The position numbers were made by a program, and so were the translations under genes. From Tenodera sinensis (taxonomy: Eukaryota; Arthropoda; Insecta; Mantodea; Mantidae): 64,000 nucleotides of DNA. Numbering within the stretch: the first letter of the stretch is position 1; each line of letters opens with the position of its first letter. The notes under the pieces were generated by a model, which had not been told where the DNA came from, made no database searches, and saw nothing but the letters and a program-made list of their open reading frames with translations. This document shows, piece after piece, positions 1-11,615 of this stretch. The stretch covers positions 112,646,735 through 112,710,734 of the forward strand of contig CM060963.1 in the NCBI GenBank assembly GCA_030765045.1. Reading direction: 5' to 3'.

Positions 1-90
1 TCAAATGCCCCATCCATCAATGAAAAATATTGGAGAGCAAGAGGATTAAAGACTTCACTGTCAGAAATCCAGCATTAGCTAACAACAACA
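1..90 (+). repeat. 3' end of an I-clade LINE
   Basis: This is nearly identical to the last 90 bases of the longer LINE copies at 11616-12939 and 12997-14763. It ends in the same GCTAACAACAACA tail typical of I-like elements with short tandem A-rich tails. The rest of the copy lies left of the window. The sequence to its right is block R1 of the tandem segmental duplication. Confidence 0.85.
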
Positions 91-261
91 TATACTGAAA
101 GTGGTATGTTCATGAACATGAACATTATACTAATGAAAGCTACCATTTGTTAGATCTAAGGTTGTAGCTGATAGATTTGATGTAATTGTGTCTGTGTTGG
201 TTTTCTGTAGATATCTCAAGACAAGTAAATGTCATAAACTGATAGGTATAAAGCTTTTTAA

Positions 262-3149
262 CACTAGAACCCCAGCACTCGCTAGTTACCATTAACTATG
301 GTAGCGGTCATTTTTGACAGTTCGCTTATTCTTTGCCTTTTCCGTGTACATTTTACAACTTATTTCTTACCAGTTTGATATTATTATTAGGTAACTAGGC
401 CCAATATATTATCACTGTGTATGTATAAATTATTGGAAAATTGCCTTTCGATGCTAAATTCTTTCTCTAATAATCTTGTGGGAATGGAGAGTTGATTATG
501 AGAAAAAATATTTAATTTAGTAGTATATATAGTACGATGAACATGTATTCTTTATCTCTATTTTTCAACAGTATGTTTATTCAAATAAAAATAGCTCATA
601 TTCTCAGAAAGGTGGAATATAGTGTAATAGTACAACTAGGAATATTTAGGATTATGAACATGAGAACTCAACTTTATGTATAATAGAATAAGTAAAATAT
701 TCCAACACACATCTTTATATTAGTAAACCTATTACAGTATGGCAACTATGTTAGTACTTACACAGAAAGTTACTTTCATTGTTATGAACATTCACTTATG
801 CTTTGCATTTTATACACGTAAGAACTTTTCTAACTTCTGCTGTGCATTTTCCACTTACTGGTTTCTTGAAAGTATGACAGGAATTGCTTGCTTTGCTCTG
901 TCTGCAGTTATGACCTATTTGACAATGTCGTCGGTAATTAGGGGTTGGATGTTTTTCGGTTGGATTGGTCTGTATACAACGTTTTCTAGTTCCCAAGTAG
1001 GGTTCGCTTAGGTCATCAGCGAGTTGAAGCATGAATCTGCGGCGTTAAAGTTCCTTGCCAGTTATTTCTCGAAACACTATCCAGGTGTTGATAGCAGCTA
1101 GGTCTAATATGTTGTAAAAAGCATGCATCAGCCATCTGCGAGTACCAGCACGAACGGAATACAATCGTGCCATCTGACCAATCACATCCACTCCACACTT
1201 AGTCTTCTAAAACTCAACTGTTTCAGGAAGTTTCTTGGAGGCTGCAGATATTGCACATGAGTTGTGAAGTGTACTCATAATTAAATTCTACCATCCTTGG
1301 TAGATAGTTAGCACACTATCATCGTTTGTTTTCATGAGAATGGTATCATATAGAGGAGCTCTGGAATTTCTTAGGTGATCAGGAACTTCTCATCTAGATC
1401 TGATCACAGTTCCTACGATACTAGTGCCTGACTCCTTTAGCCTTTTAGCTAGTGATAGTGAAGTAAAGTAGTTGGTGGTGACGTTTCGTCCCGTTTTTAG
1501 AAAAGGATTTGTTAGAGACATCACAACATGTTCAGGAACAGATTCATTCTGAGGCTGCTGATTATCCTTCCCCAAGTATGGGATATCGTTGCAGAGATAC
1601 TTTTTCACATCTGCAAGCATCCAGTACTTTATACCAAATTTATCAGGATTATTGGCCATGTATTGAATGAATGGACAGCGACATTTTAGGACAAAGTTGT
1701 TCATCTAGTGCAAAGAATGCACCTGGTATATAGCAAGCCTTACAGTTTTCAATAAATTTGTTCCAAATAGTTGAAACCCGTGCAAACCTATCCGTCTTTA
1801 GCCTTTCAGAATGGGATGACCTGACATCAAATCGTAAAAATCTCATCAGTTCCACGAATCTGTCCCTTGCCATGGTATCAGAAAACATAGGTGGCCCCCA
1901 CTTTTTGGACCAGAGCTCGGCTAGTTCAAGGCTTCCGCATCTAAGTGCACCCCACAAGTAAATTACGCTGATGAAAGCGTCCAGTCCATTTCCCATCATT
2001 TTTCTTCTCTCTTGCTTCAATCTCTGTACATTTTTTGATATGTCGACGAATCGCTTCATCAATGAAAAACTTCCAAGCAGATGCATGGCTGCTGTCCCTT
2101 ATATGTCTCTTAGCATTAGCAGTAGGGCTTCATTTTTCTTTCACAACATTATGTTACTCTGTTCTACCAGGATTGTGACCTAGATCGATGATTCATCACT
2201 CAGTATCCTTATCTCTACTAAGAATTTTTGTAAGTGCACAAAGTTTTTCCTCTTCATGTTGCCTTTTTCTGCCTCTTCTTATTATTGGTTGTGTTGAAGT
2301 GGTTGCGTTACCTGAAGCTGTAGTATTACTAGTAAGTATTCTATTTTCACTTGCCGCTTGTGACGCACTCAAATTGGATGGAGTTACACAGTGCTGCAAG
2401 TCATGTTCAAATGATAGTTGTATCGAGCTATGCCCATACCTTCTCATCTCCCTCGCAGCATTAGAATTACAGGAAATGTTATCCTGAATTTGATTTTCTG
2501 AAAATAAATAAACAGATAAATAAATAAGCAAAGAAAATATATATTTATATGGTGTACAAAAAAGGGAATGAATAACTACATAAATGCACCTATTAGGAAT
2601 ACAGTTTCATGTTATGCAATATCTAAAGCAAGCAGAATAAAACTTACCATTCAAATCATTTTCACTGAATGACTCATTTTCCGATTGTTCTGAATTTGCT
2701 GGAGGTTGATGATCATCTTCACCACTACCACGTTCTTCAAAAATATGACGTTCTGATACATCGTCTGGTATATCATGAAATATAGCTAGGGTTTCATCTG
2801 GTTTCAAACCATGAGGCATGGCAGGCATAGATTCACAACGTACACTTTTATAATGAACAGTTGGCATGAGGACCGACAAAGTAGATTAGTGACATTGAGA
2901 AATCTAATGACAATGCGGACGAAAGCCTAACAAAATTGTAACGGTCAAAAGTGACCGTCTCTGGGATTCATGGTTAAACATGAAAAAACATCCATGTAAA
3001 TGATATGCCGAAAATTATTATGCTATATAAAACTAGAGGTTATATCAGGAAAAGTCGTGAAAGGCCAAGCTTCGTTTTAAAATACCGGCAGAGCTAAACT
3101 TATTTAAATATCAAGAACGGTCAAAATGACCGCTACTGGGGTTCTAGTG
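262..3149 (-). mobile_element. piggyBac-type DNA transposon with TTAA duplication
   Basis: The ends are inverted repeats, CACTAGAACCCCAGCA on the left and the complement of TGGGGTTCTAGTG on the right. They are flanked by TTAA at 258-261 and 3150-3153. TTAA targeting and the transposase inside identify piggyBac. Subterminal copies of a motif containing GGTCATTTTTGAC / GGTCAAAATGACC lie near 305-320 and 3117-3132. Its transposase is on the minus strand and decayed. Confidence 0.9.
1390..2879 (-). pseudogene. piggyBac transposase, spliced and decayed
   Basis: An acidic N-terminal exon (start near 2867 or 2879) is followed by a 150-bp intron with GTAAG at 2647 and CAG at 2500-2498, then a basic region ending in a stop at 2196-2198. 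The core at 1649-2086 carries the DDE_Tnp_1_7 signature: a W-S..W..P segment, RDRF..LMRFLRFD, and a segment ending YIPG..FALDEQL, whose Asp is the family's first catalytic residue. The rest of the core continues in other frames down to 1390. Several frameshifts and the stop make it non-functional. The intron is unusual for a piggyBac gene and shows the source was spliced. Confidence 0.75.
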
Positions 3150-3350
3150 TTAATGCACTACCGAACAGAATATGTAACCTAAGTCTTCAAGAATTTAAGA
3201 ATAGAGTTTATACATGGCTAATAGAAAATCCTGTATATGATATGCATGAATTTGAAGAGCTATGATTAGAAATAGTTACCTGTAAGTGAAGTCTATTGTG
3301 AATTGTGTATTTACTTAATGACTGATCAATAAACTAGATCAATATTCTGC

Positions 3351-3659
3351 TCAAATTCTTGATTTGTCCATTTGTGTTTCTAATGTGAATGTTATAGCCT
3401 TTAATTGTAGATTTAACAGTTTTAGTGAACCTTCTATGTGTCTCTTCTGTACTATTGCAAAAATATTGTCAAGTTGCCAAATTTTGAAGATCCAAGGGAA
3501 ATCTTTGGTGATTGTTTCTAAGGAGCTTATAAAAAGATCCGTTTGGCGGTAACATTTTGAATGGAATTGGAAGAAGTTCTGTTTGATGCATAATTTTGCT
3601 AGTTCAATGTAATCTGAAATTTCTGCTCCAGATATCCCTATTGGTTCAATAATATGCAT
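3351..3659 (-). pseudogene. Penelope-like reverse transcriptase fragment
   Basis: The translation contains IELAKLCIKQNFFQFHSKCYRQ and a later DLFISSLE, matching the region around the RT fingers and palm of Penelope-like elements. There, the (N/D)xFxFx..YRQ segment precedes xMGNPLSPxxADLFM. The MGNPxSP part is deleted here but survives in the paralogue at 17653-17937. It is an old remnant inside duplication block R1. Confidence 0.6.
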
Positions 3660-3767
3660 TGGACTATGAATGGATTCAAAGCTTATATGTACTAAGGTGA
3701 AAGTTTTTTACAATGCATTATTATGATCAGAATTTGGAAACTCCAGAAAATAAATCCACATATACTC

Positions 3768-4759
3768 GGCGCCAAACAAGAAGGGGATTGACAGTTGCTC
3801 ACCACTGGTGCAAAGGTCAAAATGAACAGGAGGGGATGGATGCGTCATGGCAATTGTCATAGCAACAGAAAGAAGAACTAATTAGAACTAAGACATTTCC
3901 ATAGCAACACTAAACACTAAACCAGTGTTGTCGATATTTAACACGTGATTAGCATGTGCCTGACCTGCAACCCATGCGTAACATAAACTGTGCGTCTTAT
4001 GTTCTGTTTTCCCTGCAATATATACAATGCCTCCCTCCAGCAACAGTTGCAACAGTTACAGATTGCCTGTGTGCTGACAAGTTCGTTTACAACATTCTAT
4101 TTATGTGGTTATTTGCCTCATATTTACGTGTGTCTGAATTTGTGTATCTGTGCGTATATTGTGAGCATTTAAAATATTGACAAAGACAGCGTAGCCAAAC
4201 GAAACTTTACGTACTCGAGAAGTGAATAAAATTGTGTTTGGTATATACTCCAATTAAAGGATTATGCAGTCGACAGTATTGCTGAAGAACATGGTCACAA
4301 AATTGCTTGGTTTCTCCCTTTCCTAGTGTGATCCAATTTAATTAATTTGGGCCTAAGTAAATGGTTACGTTGTGCGAAACAACAAAGATTTCACTTTGTC
4401 ATCTGTAATAAAACTACATCAATAAAAAACTGAAAACCGTGAACAAAGGGTTACTGACATAAAGGGTGTAATAAGTGCAACATATATCAGCGGCATTTTC
4501 CCATTACAATATTTCACAGGTGTTTCTTTCATTAACGTAAATCTTTACAATGATATATTGAATGTGCTATCCTTTGCATGAAGATTCGCTATTTTACTAC
4601 TGTCTTAGAATACGAATATAAATTATACCTGCTCCACATTCCAGACGCAATCCAACCGTCTTCGTATGCATAAGGCTCACTCCCACTCCACGAGGTTGCG
4701 AAGTGGCAACGTTGCCTCTCTTTCACCGAGAACTGTCAATACCTTTCTTGTTTAGCGCC
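3768..4759. mobile_element. Unclassified DNA transposon or MITE with ~35-bp inverted repeats
   Basis: The left end GGCGCCAAACAAGAAGGGG is mirrored at the right end by the complement of GGCGCTAAACAAGAAAGG, with similarity continuing through ATTGACAGTT. The related locus near 20,340-20,370 lacks this stretch, so the insertion is supported by an empty site. I see no transposase and no clear target duplication, so the superfamily is unknown. Confidence 0.65.
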
Positions 4760-5696
4760 AATAATAATTACATACAGAATTCAGATATAACCCAAAAGTA
4801 CATAAACATACTCTTTTAATTGTCTTGATTTCAGAATGAACATACTAACTTGTAAAACAAAACAACAGCTAAACAATGACATGGATTATGGAAATAACAC
4901 AGCATTATGACTGTCAGAAAGAACTCCTCAATAGGAAGGTCTAGAAGTGCAGTATAGTACAGCAACTGATCATTGAGCTGAAAATTATGGAAGCCAAAAC
5001 CTTCAAACATTTTACACTTAAATTGTAGAGTAATAACAAATATAAACAAAAGAGTTTCAACAGATTTATTAACACCTGGCCCTCATTAACATATACTGTG
5101 CAAAAACCATACTAATTGCAAATGAACAGCAATAGAATTGATCTAAAAGCTCTATTGTGAAAAAATATTATTTTTCTATTTTGCAGTTATGATTTAAGTA
5201 CCAAGGCTTACAATACTGAACTTGTTGCAAGTGTCAAATCAAGAAGAAATTTTATTCGGTAATAACTGATTAAAAATTCATAACTATTAAAACAAGCTAT
5301 TTATTCTTGAGCAAGAGAGTGAAATTTCTTATACCAGAATTAATTCCCTTGTCCTTCTGTTATTAGCATGCAACAACATGTCATTTTATCCCTTACATCT
5401 ACCTACCTTAATTACAGGAACAAAAGATCTCAAAATCTCTTCCTTCACAGGAACATCCTGCTCTGAAAAATGTTCATCTGAGGAGTGATTTAGGGGTTTC
5501 CCCTTCTCATTGGCTATGTTGGTAACGTGCTCTACCTTCAAAGACACAATAAAGAGCATATTAATATTATAAGCCCTGTGCACAAAGTTTTTGTTAATCA
5601 ATATATACTTCTATACTAGGAAGTAAAGTCATTATTCTCTTCTGATCAAGATGGATTCAAGAAACTGGCTAATGTACCATTAATGTTTTTATATTG
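4760..5696. repeat. Segmental-duplication block A, copy 1
   Basis: This is closely similar to 20340-21470, and in part to 39950-40308. No convincing protein is encoded; short open frames on the minus strand, such as 4831-5049, are shared by copies but resemble nothing I know. The block ends at a TTAA into which a piggyBac derivative inserted. Confidence 0.75.
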
Positions 5697-5700
5697 TTAA

Positions 5701-6707
5701 CCTCTTGAGCGATGGCCATTTAAAACGTCCGCGAGCCGAGAACTGCTAGCATTTAAATTGTTAAATGCGCTTCGTATATACACAGCTGTATTTTGTGTAA
5801 ATATTAAGTTATTTTAATGAAACAAAAACTGGTATAAAACTCGTTATTTGCAGTATAAATGTACATCAGCAGCAAAGTTGAGTTGTATTTACAAAACGTT
5901 GAAATGGCACAATTTTGTTTCACTGTGGTGAAAAGTCAACTTTGCTCTGTCGAACGCATCTAATATAAGTTCTCGGAAAGATACAGCAAAGAAACACCCA
6001 TTGTATGTGTGGCTTATGCGTCAGCATACTGTGTAATAAAGCGCTACTGTATGCGTGGTCATCAGAATAGGTCAACATTGCAACTTTTGCTTACGCGAGT
6101 TTCGTAACTGAGTAGAGTCCGTGTCTTTCTTTGTTGAAATACATACGTATTCTTTCCTGCTTGTAGCTGAAGGGAGAAGTGGTATAAAAGGTGTTTTTGC
6201 ACCAACTGGATATAACCATATACAATTGTTTGGGGATTTGGACAGCTCTCTAAACCCACACAGGACAATGACCGACCTTGACTACCGACTATAAATAGCT
6301 CGCAGCCTAATTGAACAATACCACGTTGGGGGTTGAAAATCCAAAACCCCTGCACCCCTCAGACTTCAAGGAAAACATTATCCTAAAAGGATACCACCAA
6401 CAGCAAAGAAGTCCCGCCCATCTCCAAAGTGTTTCATGTGCCGCAAGCAGGGAATTTGTGAATGTGGAGATGTACGTACCCTTGTGTGTTTATCCCTGTT
6501 TTGAGGTAAATCACTGCAGAACGAACATATTAAGGTAAGCCAATAAAGTATATAGACCTCACTAAAATGTTTCATAAAGGGAAAATTATAATAAGTTGAG
6601 TTGGATAAGGGATAAATAAGGGTTAAATGCTTAAACGCACAGGACGCCCATATCGCTCATCCGTCATTTTAAATGGACGTGATTTAACATCGACATCCCT
6701 CAAGAGG
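5701..6707 (+). mobile_element. piggyBac-derived non-autonomous element, copy 1
   Basis: It is bounded by CCTCTTGAGCG and its complement CTCAAGAGG, with TTAA at 5697-5700 and 6708-6711. The internal remnant around 6300-6535 encodes the C-terminal cysteine-rich region of a piggyBac transposase, broken by frameshifts. The equivalent intact stretch is clearer in the copy at 35126-36111. The sister locus near 21,465 reads straight through a single TTAA, which proves a precise insertion. Confidence 0.9.
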
Positions 6708-6711
6708 TTAA

Positions 6712-7120
6712 GTGAAGTTTAGATGCTCTTGAAAGCAGTGATTTCTCACATAATATTGTAAAACACCCCACACTTAATTAATTCCTGCTTTTTAAAAGAT
6801 ACTTTTAGAAGCCCCGGCACGAGGACCTGCATTTTCAAAATCTGGTTTAAAAAAGTTCTGCTTTTATGGAACTTTTTTCATACATTTGTGAACACAAACC
6901 ATTGTGGTAGCACTCGTTTATTCCCACTGTAGTTGCATGTGGTATCAGAAGCATGCAGTGCTTTCACTTTCTTCAGCTTCTGCTCAATTCCCTGGATATA
7001 CGCCACTTTACTGTATATAAGTATATGAACAAGTGTAGAACTATATATTATTTTACTGTTTCTCTAATCCGTTTAAGCAAACTTTTACCAATCTGAAAAT
7101 GAAGCTGTTGCAGACAGCAC
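6712..7120. repeat. Segmental-duplication block B, copy 1
   Basis: This matches 21471-21766 and continues at 26463-26560. No gene is seen. In copy 2 the block is interrupted by a 4.7-kb DNA transposon at a TA. Confidence 0.7.
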
Positions 7121-7121
7121 A

Positions 7122-8690
7122 TGAGGGCCATTCAATAAGCATCCATGTTAGGGATGAAGATACCAGGTTTTTCAAACACAAGTTATTTATTTCCCAAGAT
7201 AACCCCTTTTGGATATACATTTCTCCCAATGCTCCTGCCATTTTTTAACCCCTCCAAAAAATAAGAGTTGTCAAGCTTTGCAAAATATGCCTCTATCTCC
7301 ATGATGACCTCCTCATTTGATCTAAATTTTGTTCCTGTAAGGCATTTCTTCATGTTTGGGAATTGCATGGAGCCAAGTAAGGAGCGGATTCTCCGGAAGC
7401 AACCCATTTTTTTTATTGTTGCTTGGTTTCCGGAGTATAATGATGAATTCAGATCTCATTGACAGTGACAACTCAATGCAAAAAAATCCTTCAGATTTCG
7501 CTTAAACAGCTTTGAAGTTGAAAGCTGCAGCTGGTTGTTGTTCACTGTGAGCAAATGTGGCTATCATCAGGCTGACAACCTTCTCATCTCCACATGGTTG
7601 TCAACCCGTACGATAATTATGGGGGCATACGATAATTTGAATGTATGTAATCATGGTTGTCAACCTGTACGATAATTATGGGGGTGTACGATAGTTTTGA
7701 TACCGGCAAAATATCATTTTCGCTGGTTTGTCACACCCGCGAAATGAAATTAATTACAAATAGTGACAGCACTTTTGCCCTCATGGCCTGTTTCCACCTC
7801 TCTAAAGCAACCATTTCATATCCCACTAATCCTCCCACCCTTTATCCTCTTGTTGCCAGTGTGCCCAGATCTGGTAGTCTCAATGAAGAACGCACTGTTC
7901 AGAAAATTGCTGATCAATGGAGAAATCTCGGAATGAGTGATATTCCGTGTGAAATACAGAACATGCCTGAACCTGACAGTTGCTGGAGTGCTATTAAACA
8001 CGTGTCACTTTGGTGGAAATACTGATTTCAGACAACTGGCGGAGGTTGCATCAACAGTGATTTCATTGCCCCACAGAAACACTTCTTGTGAAAGAGTTTT
8101 TTCCAAACTAGGAAAAACCAAATTAGTAACAGATTGGTAAATAGACTTATCCGGTCGTCTCAGCTTATGAAAGAATGTGATGGGTTCGAAAATCAGCAAG
8201 TGACTGAGATGTTAAAGTTTATCTGAACAACAAATTTGTATAATACTGCAACAGTTGAGGAAGATGAATAGTGCAAGAAACAAGTGCTAAAGTTCTTATA
8301 TTGATTGAGGTCATTAATCTTGTGAGTGGATAACATAAACATCAATACTATTACATTTTCATAAGTGTCATGCTGATACATTTATTGTTGTAGTATTTGG
8401 TTTATGATGTACGATAATTTTGAATCCAAATCAATAATTTTGAGTGGCTGGTACGATAATTTCACTTTTAAACATTGGCAACCCTGCATCTCCAGCTTAT
8501 CACGCAAAATATGATTGCCATTCCTGTCGACATACCTATTACCTCTGCCACTTCGTGAACTTTCATTCACTGATCAGCAAGAATCATATCATGGACATTT
8601 TAAATGACTTCTCCTGTAATCACATCTGCAGGGCATCCTGGGTGCTCCTCAACAAAAACAGATGTTCAACAAAATTTAAATTCGTTATAC
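7122..8690 (-). pseudogene. mariner transposase remnant, split by a hAT
   Basis: The minus strand at 7183-7407 encodes a mariner C-terminus: FPNMKKCLTGTKF, then RSNEEVI, then EAYFAKLDNSYFLEGL. Across the hAT insertion, 8495-8680 encodes on the same strand an N-terminal segment resembling GRPADVIT..VIEKVHD of mariner. A GAGGGCCATTCAATAAG terminal-repeat-like motif lies at 7124. The middle is degraded. The parallel copy at 26570-27430 lacks the hAT. Confidence 0.7.
7593..8486 (+). mobile_element. Internally deleted hAT element with 8-bp duplication
   Basis: The left end CATGGTTGTCAACC and the complement of right end GGCAACCCTG form short inverted repeats. CATCTCCA is duplicated at 7585-7592 and 8487-8494. 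The equivalent site near 27,255 has it once, as CATTTCCA. Between 7937 and 8225 the plus strand keeps a hAT dimerisation-domain remnant: FRQLAEVASTVISLPHRNTS, then CERVFSKLGKTKL, in which the CERVFS motif is diagnostic. The first about 60 bases of the terminus are tandemly duplicated, at 7597 and 7655. Confidence 0.85.
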
Positions 8691-8699
8691 CAAGTGAAA

Positions 8700-9480
8700 G
8701 CTAACCAGTGATCTACTTAAAAGTCAAGAAACACACGATGTAGATCAGGTAAAGAGCTAAAGAGGTGCAAGATATAAACAGAAACACTGAATGCTTGAAG
8801 AAGCACATACAAAATCTCACAGAAATAAACAAAATACAGGATAAAGTGAAGATGTCACTTGAAAAAATCAACAACTGACACAGAGAAGCAGTAAAACAGC
8901 ACAAACTGAACATTTTCGTAAACCGACTGCACGGAACAATGGTCATCCCATGAAATGGATGAGAGTTATAAATAAAAATTACAAGACACCTTAAGCAGCT
9001 CCGGAACCACAGAACTTCAGATATACAACCAATTGGAGGCTTTATCTGCAAGAAAGGAAGAGGAACAAGGAAAATCTAAACTTAATGGCAATGGATCTAC
9101 AAGTGATGCAGCAACAGAATAAGTGCTAGCAATTGGTGATTCTGATTTCTTGTGTAAATGTGGAAGGCACACAACCAAAGCGTATTGAGGTAATAGAGCA
9201 GAACAGTTGGGTAAGAAGTTAAAACATGCACATGATTGTGAAAATGTTCTTAAAAGTGCAGAAGTAGCTGTCCTTCATGTTGGAACAAACAACTTAAAAA
9301 GAACAGAAAGTCCTAAAGAATGGTTTGGTGATGTAATTTGATGTCTTTACAGATGACATTTAGCATAACAGTCTCCAACAAAATGAGTCCATGCTCCAAC
9401 AATCAGCATCAGGTTGATGATGGGTGCAACAGCTCTCAAAACATGTCCCATTTTACATAAAGGTAAGTGATTTAGCATCA
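8700..9480 (+). pseudogene. CR1/L2-type LINE ORF1 with SGNH-esterase-like segment
   Basis: The plus strand encodes, with stops and shifts, a lysine/glutamine-rich region and then VLAIGDSDFL, followed by ENVLKSAEVAVLHVGTNNLK. The GDS and H-x-GTN blocks are those of SGNH hydrolase domains found in CR1/L2 ORF1 proteins. A second copy lies at 27785-28670. Both are decayed; the association with an RT is lost. Confidence 0.55.
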
Positions 9481-9849
9481 GTAAACTGACTCACATATAT
9501 ATCTTTAAATGTTAGCATATAACTATAAAAACCTCCAAGAAAGTAGCGAAACCAAATTTGGTATTTAAGCACATTCCAAAAATGCAACACAAAAGTTTTC
9601 AAGGAAATCCCATATACCAGACTAACCTTTACATTTTGATTTTATAAAAAAACAGCTATTTTGATTAAAATATGTGTTTAACATATTTTCGTGACTAATG
9701 AAATGGATATCTTGAATTTTCTGGAAATGTCCTCAGAATCTTCTTCATGACTTTTGCATAACTGGTAAACTCTAAGAGATACATACAATTTTATTACACA
9801 AAGATGCAGATTTTGTAAAAAATACACATCTCAATAGACACACAATGTA
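9481..9849. other. No recognisable feature
   Basis: AT-rich sequence without a supported gene, terminal repeat or clear paralogue elsewhere in the window. Confidence 0.6.
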
Positions 9850-10614
9850 TCTAAAGTAAGAACAAAATTAGAAACTAAAAGCTTCACTTATCTTAGCAAT
9901 AATGTAAGTTCTTTGGTGCTGTGCTGACAATGTTTTGTATTTTTAAAAAGTTTACTTACCATCCATGGGCCAATAAAAAATTTACAAAATTTTTTAGAGA
10001 ATATAGAATAAATATGGTCCCTCAAAATAAATTTAATATACAAAATTTACATAATTTTTCTAAAAACGATAAAATTCCAAATTATGAAAAATTTGGCATT
10101 TATCAATTTAGCTGTTTGGATTGTGATAAGGTTTATATTGGTAAAACTAAACGTCATTTAGTAACCAGAATAAAAGAGCATTTTAGAAATATTAAATATA
10201 AACAAACTGATAAATCAGCTGTGGCAGATCATTTTTGGTCATTTAATCATGAAATTAATCCAGAAGTTTAATTATTAAAACAATTAAGTGCACCTATAGA
10301 TTTAATGGTTTGAAAAAAATATTTTAAAAAACAGCAACCATATTATGAATTTTGAAATACCTTCTATAGATTGTATTTATGGATTTTTGTTTTCAGAGAT
10401 TGGTAATTAAAATGAGCATCAGTAGCTATGGTTTTTTTGTTTTCAGAGATTAGTGATTAAAATGAGCATCAGTAGCTATGGTAACGAATTTGTTTGTATA
10501 GCTTTGAGAATGAGTTGGAGTCAACTCGAAACATTGCCAGTGAAGCACCAAAGAACTTGCAATATTACTAAGATAACAGAAGCTTTTGGTTTCTAATTTT
10601 GTTCTTACTTTAGA
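9850..10614 (+). mobile_element. Penelope-like element fragment between 70-bp inverted repeats
   Basis: Arms 9850-9919 and 10545-10614 are inverted copies (about 88% by eye) ending in TCTAAAGTAAGAAC. Between them lies a GIY-YIG endonuclease fragment. Penelope-like elements often carry partial or inverted terminal repeats, so this probably marks one truncated insertion. A 50-bp direct duplication occurs at about 10388-10437 and 10438-10487. Confidence 0.6.
9921..10271 (+). pseudogene. GIY-YIG endonuclease domain of a Penelope-like element
   Basis: The 116-residue frame contains FGIYQFSCLDCDKVYIGKT, which has the GIY...YIG core with the Cys-x2-Cys insertion typical of Penelope endonucleases. 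It is followed by RHLVTRIKEH, which supplies the conserved Arg, and by AVADHFWSFNH. No RT is attached in this frame, so it is a fragment. The family role is target nicking during retrotransposition. Confidence 0.8.
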
Positions 10615-11524
10615 TTCTTGTTGCTTCATTATTTCCTTAATTAACACAATTTATGTTTTTTCATTTTTTGGGGAGTTGCTTTCCTTTAGGAAATATTCCT
10701 TGTTATAGTCTGAATAAATTACTTTCCTCTAATGGCAAGTCGTTATTAACTTTTTTACAACCTGACCATGCAAAGAAAATGGAATGTCACAGTCATCACA
10801 TAGCAAACAGCTCTTAAAAGATTTGACTACTGGTTAAGCCTACTATACTCTCCTTTTATCATTTTATTTACAAGGAAATATGCAATCAAACCCTTGTTGC
10901 ATATGTTTATCTTGATTAACATGTAGTTCATAGAGGAATAAGCATTTGTAAGAATACAAGGTAATCCCAAAAGTAAGGTTTCCTATTTTTTGGTTTATTT
11001 TCAATACATGGCAAATAAAATTATGAAAAACTGAAGCTATTAACAGCGAAGCAATAAAATTCTACAACTGTAACAAATATCTTAGGGACTATAAGCTTCG
11101 TTTATCTTACTATTTGCTGCAAGTTCTTGACATTAAAGGCAAACTAGTTTTGCAAAATATTTACTGCAACATTGGTGCCACTCTTGTTTATACTAAAAAA
11201 TCTCATGTGTTGCACTCACATGACTTTCTCTACTCTTGTACTAACATTCTTACAAACTCTTATTCCTATATCCTCTTTCTTGTTAGTTGAGATAAACATT
11301 TGTACAAATTATCTTATTCCTTATTTCCTTGTGGGTGCAAGGGGAATGTTAGAATACAGTAGGCTTTGTGCGATAGTCAAATGTTAGAGGTTCTGTTGTC
11401 TTTGCACACTTAACACATAAAAAATGAACAATGATGATCCATTTCACGAAAGTTCTAAGTTTTCCGAAACTCACACACATAACAAGGAATATCTCCGAAA
11501 TGGTTCACCCTTCAAGAAAATTTA
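10615..11524. other. Mostly unassigned; small block E fragment
   Basis: Only two weak signals are present. A mariner-terminus-like GGTAATCCCAAAAGTAAGG occurs near 10960. A short match near 11130-11185 resembles the GGTGCCACTCTTGTTT segment of duplication block E, as at 28995. No gene is supported. Confidence 0.5.
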
Positions 11525-11525
11525 T

Positions 11526-11615
11526 TTAGACACAAATTGTGTATTTTAGCAAGATCTACATTTTTTGTATAGTATGATTTGGTCTACACAAATTGTGTAT
11601 TTTAGCAAGATCTAC
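11526..11615. repeat. 56-bp minisatellite unit at LINE insertion sites
   Basis: The unit consists of ACACAAATTGTGTATTTTAG plus CAAGATCTAC, then ATTTTTTGTATAGTATG plus ATTTGGTCT. It occurs here and again between the two LINEs at 12940-12996, with a final half-unit at 14764-14792. The two LINE copies are inserted at the same internal position of consecutive units. Confidence 0.8.

Larger units (their letters stand above)
221..3265 (+). pseudogene. LINE reverse-transcriptase C-terminus split by piggyBac
   Basis: Bases 221-261 and 3150-3265 form one open frame around a TTAA. It encodes a tail of the kind that closes Jockey/CR1-like LINE polymerases: an LFNALPNRI-type motif, then FKNRVYTWL, then an acidic end and TGA at 3263-3265. 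The piggyBac at 262-3149 sits exactly in the Phe-Asn codons. The upstream part of the LINE is missing, a 5' truncation. Clade assignment from so short a tail is tentative. Confidence 0.65.
91..3767 (+). repeat. Segmental-duplication block R1, copy 1 (interrupted)
   Basis: Bases 91-218 and about 3339-3767 match 17512-17958 and 29755-30310 in the same order. The two halves are separated by a LINE 3' end that itself carries a piggyBac element. The block contains a Penelope-like reverse transcriptase remnant. It is followed by block A, as it is in copy 2, although there an insertion-rich stretch of about 2.3 kb separates the two. Confidence 0.7.

Noticed and set aside
739..1198. Short frames near the left end, on both strands, as host genes
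   Set aside because: They lie inside the piggyBac element, overlap each other and have no recognisable domains.
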